DNA of 64,000 bases from Eucommia ulmoides (GCA_016647705.1 CM028335.1:2790001-2854000); one strand, 5' to 3'; shown: positions 46,919 to 60,690, numbered from the stretch's first letter. Notes: a model not told the origin generated them from the letters alone. Made by a program: numbers and translations.

Positions 46919-49790
46919 TTAATTTCCTCTTTTGGTTGACTCAAAAATATTTGAAGTCAAGCACTCAAAAAATGGAGGAAAATAAAATGAAATTTGAAGA
47001 GAAAATCGAGTGATCAACCTCTTGTATCGGAAAAAATACAAATCCAAAATTCGTCTCAAATTATAAATAAAGAGAAAAATAAAATATTTTTCTGATAATT
47101 TTCAATTTGTTTCTTATTATTAACGGTGGATCAAGAAAATTAGTCAAGTAAGGATTAAATTTTTAGGGTTCTTGATCGACAGTGTAATAACTTATTTTTT
47201 TCGTTTATACAGTCCACGCGCTACAATAATTATTTTCAGAAATTCAAAATTACTGCACAACACAAAAGTCACTGTAATTTTTTGATGTAATTTCAGTGAC
47301 TTTCATTTTGTGCAATGGTTTTGAATTTTTGACAAAATTATTAGATTTTTTAAAAAGTTATTGTAACGAATAGGTTGACTAAAAGTTAGGTTATAAAATT
47401 TGGAACCATGACAATTTTTTTAAACGAGATCTACCAGATATTTCATAGATCATCTTAAGATTTTGAACTGTAGTTTAAAAACCTCAAAACTCCGACTTCG
47501 ACTTGCCAAACAACCCTTACTCTCCAACTAGTCAAGACATTATTACTTGGTACATTTTCCTGTTCTTAGCTCCAAATTGAATGTCTGGTCATTGTTTTTA
47601 GTATTTTCAATCCCCTCAATTTGTTCTAGAGCAAATTTTTATTTATCTATTCTACAAGTCATATATAATAAATTTTCGACCGTTTAATTAACTTTAAAAC
47701 CAATGGTTAAAATTAAATAATACTTTAAATTTTTATAATCGCATATCATATAATATCTTAAACAAATTAACAATGTATTCCAAAAATATCTAACAAATAA
47801 TTTCATATCCCTACTTTTAAATCGATTAAATTTTATATAGGTCAATTCTTTTATTAGTTATTTTTTTATACTTATAAATTAAGAAATCAATATTTGGAGA
47901 ATTACTAATAATATCATCTTCTCTATTTTTGTGAGTCTTGATTCGTTGGTGGTGGTGTAGGCCTTCGGTTTCATAAATAGCCTCACCCCCTCTTAATCAC
48001 CCACTCATTGGAAATATGGAAAATTATATTTTTAATTTTGATTATATTTTATGTTATCTGTTAATTTTAATGTGTTGCACTTCAGTTTTACAATGTATTT
48101 AAACTAATTCTGTCATTTTTTTAATTAAATTGGATAAAAAATGCTCATATGCAGTACACATGATATAATTTAGGGGTAAAACAGGTAATCAAATTATTTT
48201 ATTTTTTTAGTCATTATTTTATATTTTAAGGATAAAATAGGTAATCAAATTAAATTTAAAGACAAAATAAGTAAAATAAAAAAAATAATAATTTGATTTA
48301 CCTATTTTACTTTCAAATTTTGTCATGCACATCATTTCTCATAAAGATTTAACGGAAAAAAAATTACAAAACCGAAATTTAAAAATATTATAAAATATAC
48401 AAGGTTAAAAGTGCAACATGTTTAATCCCGCATCAATATTGGGCTCCTCGATATTTGCTTACAGTGGTTTGTAAAAAGTTCACCCTACACATGAAAGTGC
48501 ATGTTGAATCTCGCGTCGCTTGTGTTACTTGATCTTGAGCTATATATAAACTTAGAGACAATTTTTATCTTACAATACGTCTTTTGAGAGTGAATTAGTG
48601 CCATTGAATTTTTATACATTAGACAAAGTTAACCGAAAATATAAAAATATGGTTAAATGTCAAGTATCAAAAGTATAATTTACCTTGAAAATATGATTCA
48701 TGGGAAGAAACGACTTGAAAGTGACAATGTAGGGTTTGAAAATTAATTTATGTCATTAATTGATTTTAAATTAATTACAAAAGTTGTTTCAATTCTTTTT
48801 TTAATTAAATCATACAAAATGACAACAAGAAATATTAAAATTTTGTATTTTGAGATCTCATTATTCACAAATCACTTGTTAGGTTAATTATTTTAGATGA
48901 AAATTTTAATTGTATAATTTTCTTATTTGGATATCCAAGTATTTGTAAACAGAATTTAAAAATTCATTGAGTTTTAAACTTTTATAAATATTAACGAGGT
49001 ACCATAATTCAAAACAATAAATCTAAGACAAAAGCTTTAAATAAACAAAGATTATTCAAATCAAATAAAACACGATTTCCCAAAAACAAAAATACATGGT
49101 TGTCCAACTAAAAACTTGAAAAAAAATTAAGAAAATAAAATTGAACGATTCATAATTGGCCGATCTATTAGTTGGCAAACTTTTGAAGATGTTTTTATCC
49201 CTTGTCTTTAGGAAACTATTTTTAAGTAATTGAAACTTTTTCTCACCTTTCATAAACCAATAGTAGGCTACTAAGGTGGCGTTTGGTTAGTGTTTCCTAT
49301 TCTAATATACTGAAATGAGAATTTTGTTTTTGTTATGAAATCTTTCAGGAATATAAACATATTTAGTAACGATCATTGTCCTGAAATTGTAGGAATTGTG
49401 GCGTCTTTATGTTCAATGAAGAATATAACATTATTTCTAAAAATTCCACAACATACACAAAGAAATTCGTAGTTAGAAGAAAAACGTAGAATGGACAAGA
49501 AGGAAAGTATCATAAGGATTGTAGCCTAGTAGATATATTTTTCTTTTTTCTTTTTTTTTTCTTTTTTTTTAATGAAAGGTTTAGAGTTCAATCCCCTCCC
49601 CCAATATGTGTGCCAAAAAAATACAGGAAAATGATGTGAAGGTTTTGAGACATAAATAGTCATAGGGACACATCTTTAATTATGGAAAGTGACATAAGCT
49701 AGGCAATTGAGACATTCCTATCGAATCCTTTCCCAAATTACAGGGCAATACTAGTTATCAAAAATAATTTAATGCATTAATTGCAATTTG
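46919..49790 (+). repeat. array unit U6 (about 2.9 kb)
   Basis: Foldback at 47239-47328, one-module G-box/TATA array at 48417-48550, and a local deletion at about 48835 that removes the 'cgtttgggt.aggaattt' block. The orphan GGTGGCGTTTGG terminus is at 49276 and the SINE-like insert at about 49510-49620, with an expanded CT/T run inside. Confidence 0.88.
48417..48550 (+). promoter_or_regulatory. promoter-like module, 1 module + TATA
   Basis: A single 85-bp module whose G-box is decayed to CACATG, followed directly by the truncated module with 'gagctatatataaac' at about 48537-48551. It is the shortest version of the array. Confidence 0.55.
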
Positions 49791-52020
49791 TTATGAATTT
49801 ATTACTCTAATTTCTACTTTTGGCTGACTCAAAAATATTTGAAGTCAAGCAGTCAAAAAATGGAGGAAAATACAATGAAATTTGAAGAGAAAATTAAGTG
49901 ATCAACCTCTTGTATTGGAAAAAATAAAAATCCAAAATTTGTCTCAAATGGTAAATAAAGAGAAAAATAAATATTTTTTCTTATAATTTTCAATTTGTTT
50001 CTTATGATTAGTGCTGGATAAAAAAAATTGGTCAGATAAGAATGAAATTTTCAAGGTTCTTGACGAACAGTGTAATAACTTTTTTTTGTCCATAGAATCG
50101 ATGTGCTACAATAATTTTTTTCAGAAATTCAAAATTACTGATAAAAGTCACTGTAATTTTTTGATGTAATTACAATGACTTTCATTTTGTGCAGTGATTT
50201 TGAGTTTTTAACAAAATTATTGAATTTCTCAAAAAATTACTGGAACGAGTAGGCTGACTGAAAGTTGAGTTATAAAATTTGGAGCCCATGACAATTTTTT
50301 TTTAAACGGGATCTACCGGATATTTCTATAAACCAGAGCCTTATATAATATTTTTAAGATTTTAATTATTTATTTTGAAAAAATAACGATAAAATTTAAA
50401 GTTTTCAAAGTTTAGGAAAATCTACGGCATATTTGGTTGGATGGAATCGTCATTCCGTCTTCAATTCTCATTTTGTTGTTTGGTTCTTCAATTGAATCAC
50501 AAAAGTGATTCTATTGGAATGAAAACCAATGGAATGGGATTCCATTTGAAATGGACTTAAATCAAGTCCAGCCCAATGTAATTAAAATTAAAATTACAAA
50601 AACAATCATCACTAATCCAGCCCAATCCAGAATTTAGAGAACCAAAAAAGAAAATTAGAGAACATAAACAAAAAATTGAGAACAGAAAATTGAGTGAAAA
50701 TTAAATAATAGAAAAAGAAAATTGAGAACAAAAATAAAAATTAGAGAACAAAAACTGAAAATTGAATGGAATAGTGAAATATGATAAAATGAGGGAAGGA
50801 ATGGAATAGTGAAATGTAATAAAATTTTATTATAAGAACATAATGGGAATTTTATTATACTTCACTATTACATTCTTTCCCTCATTCCATACCAACCAAA
50901 CAAGTTAATAAAATAGTAATTCCTTTGATAATTTAATTTCATTCTTTCTCTCATTCCATTACTTCGTCCATTCTATTCTACCCTCATTTCATTCCTTCCA
51001 ACCAAACGAGCCGCTAGAGTCTCCAAATGTATTTGTCATTGCTTATGATAAGTTTGATAGATCATCTTAAGATTTCGAACTGCTATTTAAAAACCTCAAA
51101 ACTCCGATTTCGACTTGGTACATTTTCCAATTCTTAGCTCCAAATTGAATGTCTAGCCATTGTTTTTAGTCTTTTCAATTCTCTCAATTTGTTCTAGAGC
51201 AATTTTTTATTTATCTATTCTATAAATCATATTTAAGACATTTTTTATCGTTTAATTAACTTTAAAACCAATAGTTAAAATTAAATAATATTTTAAATTT
51301 TTATAATCGTATATCATATAATATCTTTAACAAATTAACAATGCATTCCAAAAATATCTTTCAAAGAATTTCATACTCCTGCTTTTAAATCGATTAAATT
51401 TTACATAGGTCAATTCTTTTATTAGTTATTATTTTTTTATACTTATAAATTAAGAAATCAATATTTATCTTTAGTCACGGAGAATTCTCAATAATATCAT
51501 CTTCTCTATTTTTATGAGTCTTCATTAGTTGGTGGTGGTGTAGGCCTTTGGTTTCATAAATAGCCCCACCCCCTCTTAATCACCTACTCATTGGAAACAT
51601 ATTTAGTAACGATCATTGTCCTGAAATTGTAGGAATTGTGGCAGCTTTATGTTCAATGAAGAATATAACATTATTTCTATAAATTGCACAACATACACAA
51701 AGAAATTCATAGTTCGAAGAAAAACATAGAATAGACGAGGAGGAAAGTATCTCAAGGCTTGTAGCCGAATGGATAACTAATTTATTTATTTCGTGGAAGA
51801 TTTAGAGTTCAACCCCCTCTCCCAATATGTGTACTAAAAAAGACAGGAAAGTGCCATGAAGGTGTTGAGACATAAATAGTCATAGGGAGACATCTTTAAT
51901 TATGGAAGGTGACATTAGCCAATTGAGACATTCCTATTGAATCCTTTACCTAATTAGAGGACAATACTAGTTATCAAAAATAGTTTAATGCATTAATTGC
52001 AATTTGTTATGATTTTATTA
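49791..52020 (+). repeat. array unit U7 (short form plus MITE)
   Basis: Foldback at 50124-50217, MITE at 50425-51013, the 'cattggaaacatatttag' deletion junction at about 51592, and a SINE-like insert at about 51757-51850. Without the MITE it is about 1.6 kb. It is closely similar to U9, including the MITE site. Confidence 0.88.
50425..51013. mobile_element. Harbinger/Tourist-like MITE, 589 bp, second family
   Basis: The termini are CGGCATATTTGGTTGGATGGAA and the complement of CGGCTCGTTTGGTTGGAAGGAA, with a perfect cta target duplication (50422-50424 and 51014-51016). The interior is AT-rich with repeated 'aaaattgagaacaaa' and long matches between 'tgaaat.taataaaattttatta' and its complement. 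Non-coding. Confidence 0.88.
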
Positions 52021-53128
52021 CCTTAATTAACTCTTTTGGCTAACTCAAAAATATTTGAAGTCAAGCACTCAAAAAATGGAGGAAAATAAAATGAAATTTG
52101 AAGAGAAAATCGAGTGATCAACCTCTTGTATTGGAAAAAATACAAATCCAAAATTCGTCTCAAATTGTAAATAAAGAGAAAAATAAAATATTTTTCTGAT
52201 AATTTTCAATTTGTTTCTTATGATTAACGGTGGATCAAAAAAATTGGTCAAGTAAGGACTAAATTTTTAGGGTTCTTGATCGACAGTGTAATAACTTATT
52301 TTTTTTCGTCCATACAGTCCATGCGCTACAATAATTATTTTCAGAAATTCAAAATTACTGCACAACACGAAAGTCACTGTAATTTTTTGATGTAATTACA
52401 GTGACTTTCATTTTGTGTAATGGTTTTGAATTTTTGACAAAATTATTAGATTTTTCAAAAAGTTATTGTAACGAGTAAGTTGACTGAAAATTAGGTTATA
52501 AAATTTGGAGCCCGTGACAATTTTTTTAAACGGGATCTACCAGATATTTCATGGATTATCTTAAGATTTTGAACTGCAGTTTAAAAACCTCAAAACTCCG
52601 ATTCCGACTTGCCAAACAGCCCTTACTCTCCAACTAGTCAAGACATTATTACTTGGTACATTTTCCTATTCTTAGCTCCAAATTGAATGTCTAGTCATTG
52701 TTTTTAGTCTTTTCAATTCCCTCAATTTGTTCTAGAGCAATTTTTTATTTATCTATTCTATAAATCATATTTAAGAATCGTTTGATTAACTTTAAAACCA
52801 ATGATTAAAATTAAATAATATTTTAAACTTTTATAATCATATATCATATAATATCTTTAACAAATTAATAATGTATTCCAAAAATATCTTTCAAAGAATT
52901 TCATACCCCTGCTTTTAAATCGATTAAATTTTACATAGGTCAATTCTTTTATTAGTTATTATTTTTTTATACTTATAAATTAAGAAATTAATATTTGGAG
53001 AATTACTAATAATATCATCTTCTCTATTTTTATGAGTCTTGATTCGTTGGTGGTGGCGTAGGCCTTCGGTTTCATAAATAGCCCCACCCCCTCTTAATCA
53101 CCCACTCATTGGAAATATGAAAAATTAT

Positions 53129-53695
53129 GGCCCTTTGTTAATCATTTCCATTCCACAAATTCTCATTCTATTCCCATATTTTTGTTTCCGTTTCCATTTC
53201 ATTCCCATTTAAGAATTGTGTCCACTTTTTTCTTAAAAAATAAGAAACAAAAAAAAATTGTTTCTCATTATTCCCATTCCATTCCCAAAACACATGGTCA
53301 TTGTTCACCTACCGGCCGGCTACCTTCCGCTGCCGTCCACCGCCGGCCATCTCCGGCGACTGTCGCCGGTCACTGTCCGGCCAGAAATTTTCCGGCCACT
53401 TCCGGCCGTCGCCGGCGACGGCGCCATTGCCTCCCGGCCGGCGTCGCCGGCGCCGGGGGGCCACCGCTGCCCGCCGTCTCCGGCGACGGCGCCAGAGCCA
53501 CCGCCGTCAGGCCAAAACAGAAAAGAAAAAAAAAAAAAAAAGATTTTAGTATAAAATCGTTACCAAACACAATTCCCTTCCCAAAACAAAAAAAAAATAT
53601 CATTACCAAACGCGATTTTGCTCCCAAAAAGAAAACAAAATTCTCATCCCATCCCACTGCTGGAATGGAAACAGAAACGGTTACCAAACGCCACC
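53129..53695 (-). mobile_element. Harbinger-like MITE with GC-rich core, 567 bp, reverse orientation
   Basis: It begins GGCCCTTTGTTAATC and ends with the complement of GGTGGCGTTTGGTAACC. The core at 53310-53515 is strongly GC-rich ('ccggcgacggcgcc' type), like the mirror image of the 2408-2982 element. Other units read 'aaaattatatttttaatttt' uninterrupted here. The exact 3-bp target duplication is ambiguous. The open frames across the core in all phases are compositional artefacts. Confidence 0.82.
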
Positions 53696-54096
53696 TCTAT
53701 TTTTAATTTTGATTATATTTTATGTTATCAGTTAATTTTAATCCGTTGCACTTCAGTTTTACAATGTATTTAAACTAATTCTGTCATTTTTTTAATTAGA
53801 TTGGATAAAAAATGCTCATATGCAGTACACATGATATAATTTAAGGGTAAAACAGGTAATCAAATTATTTTCTTTTTTTAGTCATTATTTTATATTTTAA
53901 GGATAAAATAGGTAATCAAATTAAATTTAAAGACAAAATAAGTAAAATAAAAAAATAATAATTTGATTTACCTATTTTACTTTCAAATTTTGTCATGCAC
54001 ACTAGACACGATCATTTCTCATAAAGATTTAACGGAAAAAAATTACAAAACCGAAATTTAAAAATATTATAAAATATACAAGGTTAAAAGTGCAAC

Positions 54097-54345
54097 AAGT
54101 TTAATCCCACATTAATGTTGGGCTTCTCGATATTTGTTTACAGTGGTTTGTAAAAAGTCCACACTACACGTGAAAGCGCGTGTTGAAGCCATTCTCCCGA
54201 TATTCATTTGCAATAGTTTGGCAAAATTCACCATGCGCGTGAGGAGGCGTGTACAATAGTTTAGCAAAATTCACCCTACACGTGAGGGGGAGTGTTGAAC
54301 CTCACGTCGTTTGTGTTACCTAATCTTGAACTATATATAAATCTA
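54097..54345 (+). promoter_or_regulatory. promoter-like module array, partly deleted, + TATA
   Basis: The first module is complete with CACGTG. The second lacks its TTGAATCCCACATC start, and the third retains only its last half ('acacgtgagggggagtg'). The TATA segment reads 'gaactatatataaat' at about 54328-54342. Confidence 0.55.
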
Positions 54346-55740
54346 AAGGCAATTTTCATCTTACAATACCTCTTTTGATAGTGAATTAGTCGCCATTGAA
54401 TTTTTGTACATTAGACATACGTTAACAGACAACATAAAAATATGTTCAAATGTCAAGTATCAAAAGTATAATTTACCTTGAAAATATGATACATGGGAAG
54501 AAACGACTTGAAAGTGACAATGTAGGGTTTGAAAATTAATTTATGTCATTAATTGATTTTAAATTAATTACAAAATTTGTTTCAATTCTTTTTTTAAATC
54601 ATACAAAATGATAACAAGAAATATCAATATTTTTTAAGACTTTATTAAATTTAATTACGAATTTTTTTTTTCGAATTATGAACCAACGGGGATTAGGTAA
54701 ATGTTTGTCTAACATTGATTAGGTCTCGTTTGGGTCAGGAATTTGACAAATTCTTTGAAATTTATAAATGATGAAATTTTAAAATTTTGCATTTTAAAAT
54801 CTCATTATTCACAAATCACTTCTTAGGTTAACTATTTTAGACGAAGAATTTAATTGTATAATTTTATAATTCTCTTATTTGGATATCCAAGTATTTGTAA
54901 GCAGAATTTAAAAATCTATTGAATTTTAAACTTTTATAAATATCAACGAGATAACGTAATTCAAAACAATAAATCCAAGACAAGAGCTGTAAATAAACAA
55001 AGATTTTTCGAATCAAATAAAACACGATTTCCCATAAACAAAATACACGGTTTTCCAACTAAAAACTTGAAAACAATTTAAGAAAATAAAATTGAACGAT
55101 TCATAATTGGCCGATATATTAGTTGGCAATCTTTTGAATATGTTTTTTTCCCTTGTCTTTAGGAAACTCTTTTTAAGTAATTGAAACTTATTTCTCATCT
55201 TTCATAAGCCAATAGCGGGCTACTAAGGTGGCGTTTGGTTAGTGTTTCCACTTCTAATATACTGGAATGAGAATTTTGTTTCCGTTATGAAATCTTTCAA
55301 GAATAGAAACATATTTAGTAACAATCATTGTCTTAAAATTGTAGGAATTGTGGCGGCTTTATGTTCAATGAAAATATAACATTATTTCTATAAGTTGCAC
55401 AACATACACAAAGAAATTCATAGTTAGAGGAAAAACATAGAATAGACGAGAAGAGAAGTATCCCAAAGCTTGTAGCCTAATAGATATCTATTTTTTTTAT
55501 TTTTTTATTTTTGAAGGTTTAAAGTTTAACCCCTCCCCCAACATGTCCCCCAACATGTGTACCAAAAAAAAAAGACAGAAAATGAAAGGTGTTGAGACAT
55601 AAATAGTCATAGGGACACATCTTTAACTATGGCAGGTGACATAAGCTAGGCAATTGAGACATTCCTATTGAATCCTTTACGTAATTAGAGGGCAATACTA
55701 GTTATCAAAAATAATTTAATGCATTAATTGCAATTTGTTA

Positions 55741-57961
55741 TGAATTTATTACTCTAATTCCTACTTTTGGCTGACTCAAAAATATTTGAAGTCAAGCACT
55801 CAAAAAATGGAGGAAAATAAAATGAAATTTGAAGAGAAAATTAAGTGATCAACCTCTTGTATTGGAAAAAATAAAAATCCAAAATTTGTCTCAAATGGTA
55901 AATAAAGAGAAAAATAAATATTTTTTCTTATAATTTTCAATTTGTTTCTTATGATTAGTGCTGGATCAAAAAAATTGGTCAGGTAAGAACTAAATTTTCA
56001 AGGTTCTTGACGAACAGTGTAATAATTTTTTTCAGAAATTCAAAATTACTGATGAAAGTCACTGTAATTTTTTATGTAATTACAATGACTTTCATTTTGT
56101 GCAGTGATTTTGAGTTTTTAACAAAATTATTAAATTTCTCAAAAAGTTATTGTAACGAGTAGGCTGACTGAAAGTTGGGTTATAAAATTTAGAGCCCATG
56201 ACAAAAAAAATTTAAACGGGATCTACAGAATATTTCTATAAACTAGAGTCTTATATAATATTTTTAAGATTTTAATTGTTTATTTCGAAAAAATAACGAT
56301 AAAATTTAAAGTTTTCAAAGTTTAGGAAAACCTACGGCATATTTGGTTGGATGGAATCGCCATTCCGCCTTCAATTCTCATTTTGTTGTTTGTTTCTTCA
56401 ATGGAATCACAAAAGTTATTCTATTGGAATGAAAATCAAGGAAATGAGACTCCATTTAAAATTGACTTAAATCAAGTCCAGCCCAATGTAATTAAAATTA
56501 AAATTACAAAGAAATTCATCACTAATCCAACCCAATTCAGAATTTAGAGAACAAAAAAAGAAAATTAGAGAACATAAACAAAAAATTGAAAACAGAAAAT
56601 TGAGTGAAAATTAAAGAATAGAAAAAGAAAATTGAGAACAGAAACAAAAATTAGAGAATAAAAACTGAAAATTGAATGGAATAGTGAAATATGATAAAAT
56701 GAGGGAAGAAATGGAATAGTGAAATGTAATAAAATTTTATTATAAGGGTATAATGGAAATTTTATTATACTTCATTATTACATTCTTTCCCTCATTCCAT
56801 ACCAACCAAACAAGTTAATAAAATAGTAATTCGTTTGACAATTTCATTTCATTCCTTCTCTCATTCCATTACTTCGTCCATTCTATTCTACCCTCATTTC
56901 ATTCCGTTCAACCAAACGAGCCGCTAGAGTCTCCAAATGTATTTGTCATTGCTTATGATAAGTTTGATAGATCATCTTAAGATTTCGAACTGCAATTTAA
57001 AAACCTCAAAACTCCGATTTCGACTTGCCAAACAGCCCAAACTCTCCGACTAGTCAAGACATTATTACTTGGTACATTTTCCAATTCTTAGCTCCAAATT
57101 GAATGTCTAGTCATTGTTTTTAGTCTTTTCAATTCTCTCAATTTGTTCTAGAGCAATTTTTTATTTATCTATTCCATAAATCATATTTAAGACATTTTCG
57201 ATCGTTTGATTAACTTTAAAACCAATAGTTAAAATTAAATAATATTTTAAATTTTTATAATCATATATCATATAATATCTTTAACAAATTAACAATGTAT
57301 TCCAAAAATATCTTTCAAAGAATTTCATACCCCTGCTTTTAAATCGATCAAATTTTACATAGATCAATTCTTTTATTAGTTATTATTTTTTATACTTATA
57401 AATTAAGAAATCAACATTTATCTTTAGTCACATAGAATTCCTAATAATATCATCTTCTCTATTTTTATGAGTCTTCATTCGTTGGTGGTGGTGTAGGCCT
57501 TTGGTTTCATAAATAGCCCCACCCCCTCTTAATCACCTACTCATTGGAAACATATTTAGTAACGATCATTGTCCTGAAATTATAGGAATTGTGGTGGCTT
57601 TATGTTTAATGAAGAATATAACATTATTTCTATAAATTGCACAACATACACAAAGAAATTCATAGTTCGAAGAAAAACATAGAATAGACGAGGAGGAAAG
57701 TATCTCAAGGCTTGTAGCCGAATGGATAACTAATTTATTTATTTCGTGGAAGATTTAGAGTTCAACCCCCTCTTCCAATATGTATACTAAAAAAGACAGG
57801 AAAGTGACATGAAGGTGTTGAGACATAAATAGTCATAGGGACACATCTTTAATTATGGAAGGTGACATTAGCCAATTGAGACATTCCTATTGAATCCTTT
57901 ACCTAATTAGAGGACAATACTAGTTATCAAAAATAATTTAATGCATTAATTGCAATTTGTT
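55741..57961 (+). repeat. array unit U9 (short form plus MITE)
   Basis: Foldback at 56034-56117, MITE at 56335-56923, deletion junction at about 57542, SINE-like insert at about 57705-57800. It follows the same plan as U7, so the U7 and U9 segments descend from one MITE-bearing ancestor. Confidence 0.88.
56335..56923. mobile_element. Harbinger/Tourist-like MITE, 589 bp (copy of the 50425 element)
   Basis: Same termini, length and site as 50425-51013, with cta duplications at 56332-56334 and 56924-56926. A plus-strand 66-codon frame at 56347 is fortuitous. Confidence 0.88.
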
Positions 57962-60600
57962 ATGAATTTATTACCTTAATTAACTCTTTTGGCTGACTCA
58001 AAAATATTTGAAGTCAAGCACTCAAAAAATGGAGAAAAATAAAATGAAATTTGAAGAGAAAATCGAGTGATCAACCTCTTGTATTGGTAAAAATACAAAT
58101 CCAAAATTTGTCTCAAATTATAAATAAAGAGAAAAATAAAATATTTTTCTGATAATTTTCAATTTATTTCTTATGATTAACGGTGGATCAAGAAAATTGG
58201 TCAAGTAAGGACTAAATTTTTGGGGTTCTTGATCGACAATGTAATAACTTATTTTTTTTGTCCATACAGTCCATGCGCTACAATAATTATTTTCAGAAAT
58301 TCAAAATTACTGCACTACATAAAAATCACTGTAATTCTTCGATGTAATTACAGTGATTTTCATTTTGTGCAGTGGATATTTTTATAAACCAGTGCCTTAT
58401 ATAATATTTTAAAATTTTTAATTATTTTTTTCAAAAAAATAACGATAAAATTGAAAATTTTTATAATTGTATATCATATAATAACTCTAACAAACTAATA
58501 ATGTATTCCAAAAATATGTGACAAAAAAATTTTGTACTCCTACTTTTAAATAGATTAAATAAAATTATTTTAATTTATATCCTTTAAATTTTGTATTTGT
58601 ATTAATTGGTTAATAATTTTATTATTTATTGTCTTTTTATACCAATAAATTAAAAAACAATATTTATCTATAGGCGCGGAGAATCCACCCACTCATTGAA
58701 TATGGAAAATGATAATTTTTTATTTTGATTATATTTTTATTTTTATTTTATCAATTAATTTTAATCAATTTTAGTTCAATTTTACAACGTATTTAAATTA
58801 ATTCTATATTTTTTTTAGATTTGATGAAAAATGTTCATATGTAGTGCACATGATAAAATTTAAGGATAAAAGAGGTAATCAAATTATTTTTATTTTTATT
58901 TTTATTTATTATTTTATATTTTAAGAATAAAATAGGTAAATCAAATTAAATTTAAAGATACAATAAGTAAAAAGAAAATAAATAAAAAGAAAAAAATTAC
59001 AAAATGGAAATTTAAAAATATTATAAAATATATAAGGTTAAAAGTGCAACATGTTTTACCCTACATCAATGTTGGCCCCCCTTGTTATCCATTCCCAGTG
59101 GTTTGTATAAAGTCCACCCTACGCACGTGAGGGGTCGTGTTGAATCTCAAGTCGTTTGTTGAATTCCACATCGATATTGAGTCATTCTCTCAATATTCAT
59201 TTGCAATAGTTTGGCAAAATCAACCATGTGCGTGAAGGGGCGTGTTGAATCTTACATTAATGTTGGGTTCTTCCTCCGATATTCGTTTACAATAGTTTGG
59301 CAAAATCTGCCCTACACGTGAGGAGTCGTGTTGAATCTCAAGTCGTTTGTGTTACTTGATCTTAAGCTATATATTAAGTCTAGATGCCATATTCATCTTA
59401 CGAGGCGTCCTTTGAGATTGCATTAACTCCATTGAATTTTTAGACAGACAACACAAAAATATGTTCAAAAGATCAAAAAGAATAATTTACCTTTGAAAAT
59501 ATGGTTCATGGGAAGAAATAAATGTGACTTGAAAGTGACAACTTAGGGTTTGAAAAATAATTTATGTCATTAATTGATTTTCAATTAATTGCAAAATTAG
59601 TTTCAATTCTTTTTTCTTTTTTTTTTTAATTATACAAAATGATAACAAGAAATATTAATATTTTTTAAGACTATTAAATTTAATTATGATTTTTTTTTTT
59701 CCGAATTATGAACCAAACATGGATTAGTAATTGTTTGACTGTATTTACGTTTGTGTTAGGAATTTGACAAATTCTTGAAATTTATAAAAGATGAAATTTT
59801 AAAAAAAAATCATTTTGAAATCTCATCGTTTACAAATAACTTGCTTGTATAACTATTTTAGATGAAAATTTTTATTGTATAATTTTATAATTATCTTATT
59901 TAGATGTGTAAATATTTTTAAACAGAATTTAAAAATTCGTTGAATTTTTAAATTTCTAAAAATATTAACAATGAGGTAACATAATTCAAAATAACAAGAG
60001 CTATAAATAAAGAAAGATTCTTCAAATCAAATAAAACGCGATTTCCCATAAACACCCATTGTTCACAAAAACAAAATACATCGTTGTCCAACTAAAAACT
60101 TGAAAACAATTTAAGAAAATAAAATTGAACGATCCATAATTGCCCGATCTATTAGTTGGCAAACTTTTGAAGATGTTTTTTTCCTTGTCTTTCAGAAACT
60201 CTTTTAAGTAATTGAAACATTTTCTCGTCTTTCATAAGTTAATGGCAGGCTACCAAGATGGCATTTGGTCAGGGTTTCCACTTCTAATGGACTGAAATGA
60301 GAATTCCATTTTCGTTCTGAAATCTTTCAAGAATAGAAACATATTTAATAACAACCATTTTCCTAAAATTGTAGAAATTGTATCGGCTTTATATTCAATG
60401 AAGAATATAACATTAGTCCTATGAAAGAAATTCATTGCTGGAAAAAAAACATAGAATAGACAAGGAGGAAAGTGACATAAATTGAGACATAAATAGTCAT
60501 AGGGACAATCTTTAATTAAAGAAATTGACATAACCTAGCCAATTGAGACATAATTGAATCCTTTACCTAATTGAGAGGGCAATGCTTGATATCAAAAATT
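57962..60600 (+). repeat. array unit U10 (last copy, most diverged at its end)
   Basis: Foldback at 58297-58375 with a truncated right arm, as in U5. From 58500 on it is visibly more diverged than other copies. G-box/TATA array at 59050-59380, 'tttgtgttaggaatttgac' at about 59750, orphan terminus relic at about 60259. The array stops here, next to the tRNA. Confidence 0.85.
59050..59380 (+). promoter_or_regulatory. promoter-like module array, 3 modules plus a partial, + TATA
   Basis: Three modules of about 85 bases, with an extra 19-base partial ('ttgaatctcaagtcgtttg') between the first two, matching the start of the terminal module. CACGTG is retained in modules 1 and 3. The TATA segment has decayed to 'taagctatatattaag'. 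Confidence 0.55.
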
Positions 60601-60601
60601 T

Positions 60602-60690
60602 AATGAGATTTTCTCTCATCCAAGGGTCCATAGCTCAGTGGTATATAATGAGATTTTCTCTCATCTATGGGTCCATAGCTCAGTGGTAGA
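60602..60690 (+). repeat. 45-bp tandem duplication including the 5' end of the tRNA gene
   Basis: The 45-bp unit starting 'aatgagattttctctcatc' at 60602 recurs at 60647. The first copy includes 20 bases of the tRNA-Cys 5' end (60624-60643); the second leads into the complete gene. Confidence 0.92.

Larger units (their letters stand above)
52021..55740 (+). repeat. array unit U8 (full length plus MITE)
   Basis: Foldback at 52338-52437, MITE at 53129-53695, G-box/TATA array with one full and two truncated modules (54097-54345), 'tcgtttgggtcaggaattt' at about 54726, orphan terminus at about 55229, SINE-like insert at about 55455-55575. It is about 3.15 kb without the MITE. Confidence 0.88.

Noticed and set aside
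60602-60646. A second tRNA gene upstream of tRNA-Cys
   Set aside because: Only the first 20 bases are present. It lacks the anticodon arm and B-box, so it is a duplication fragment.
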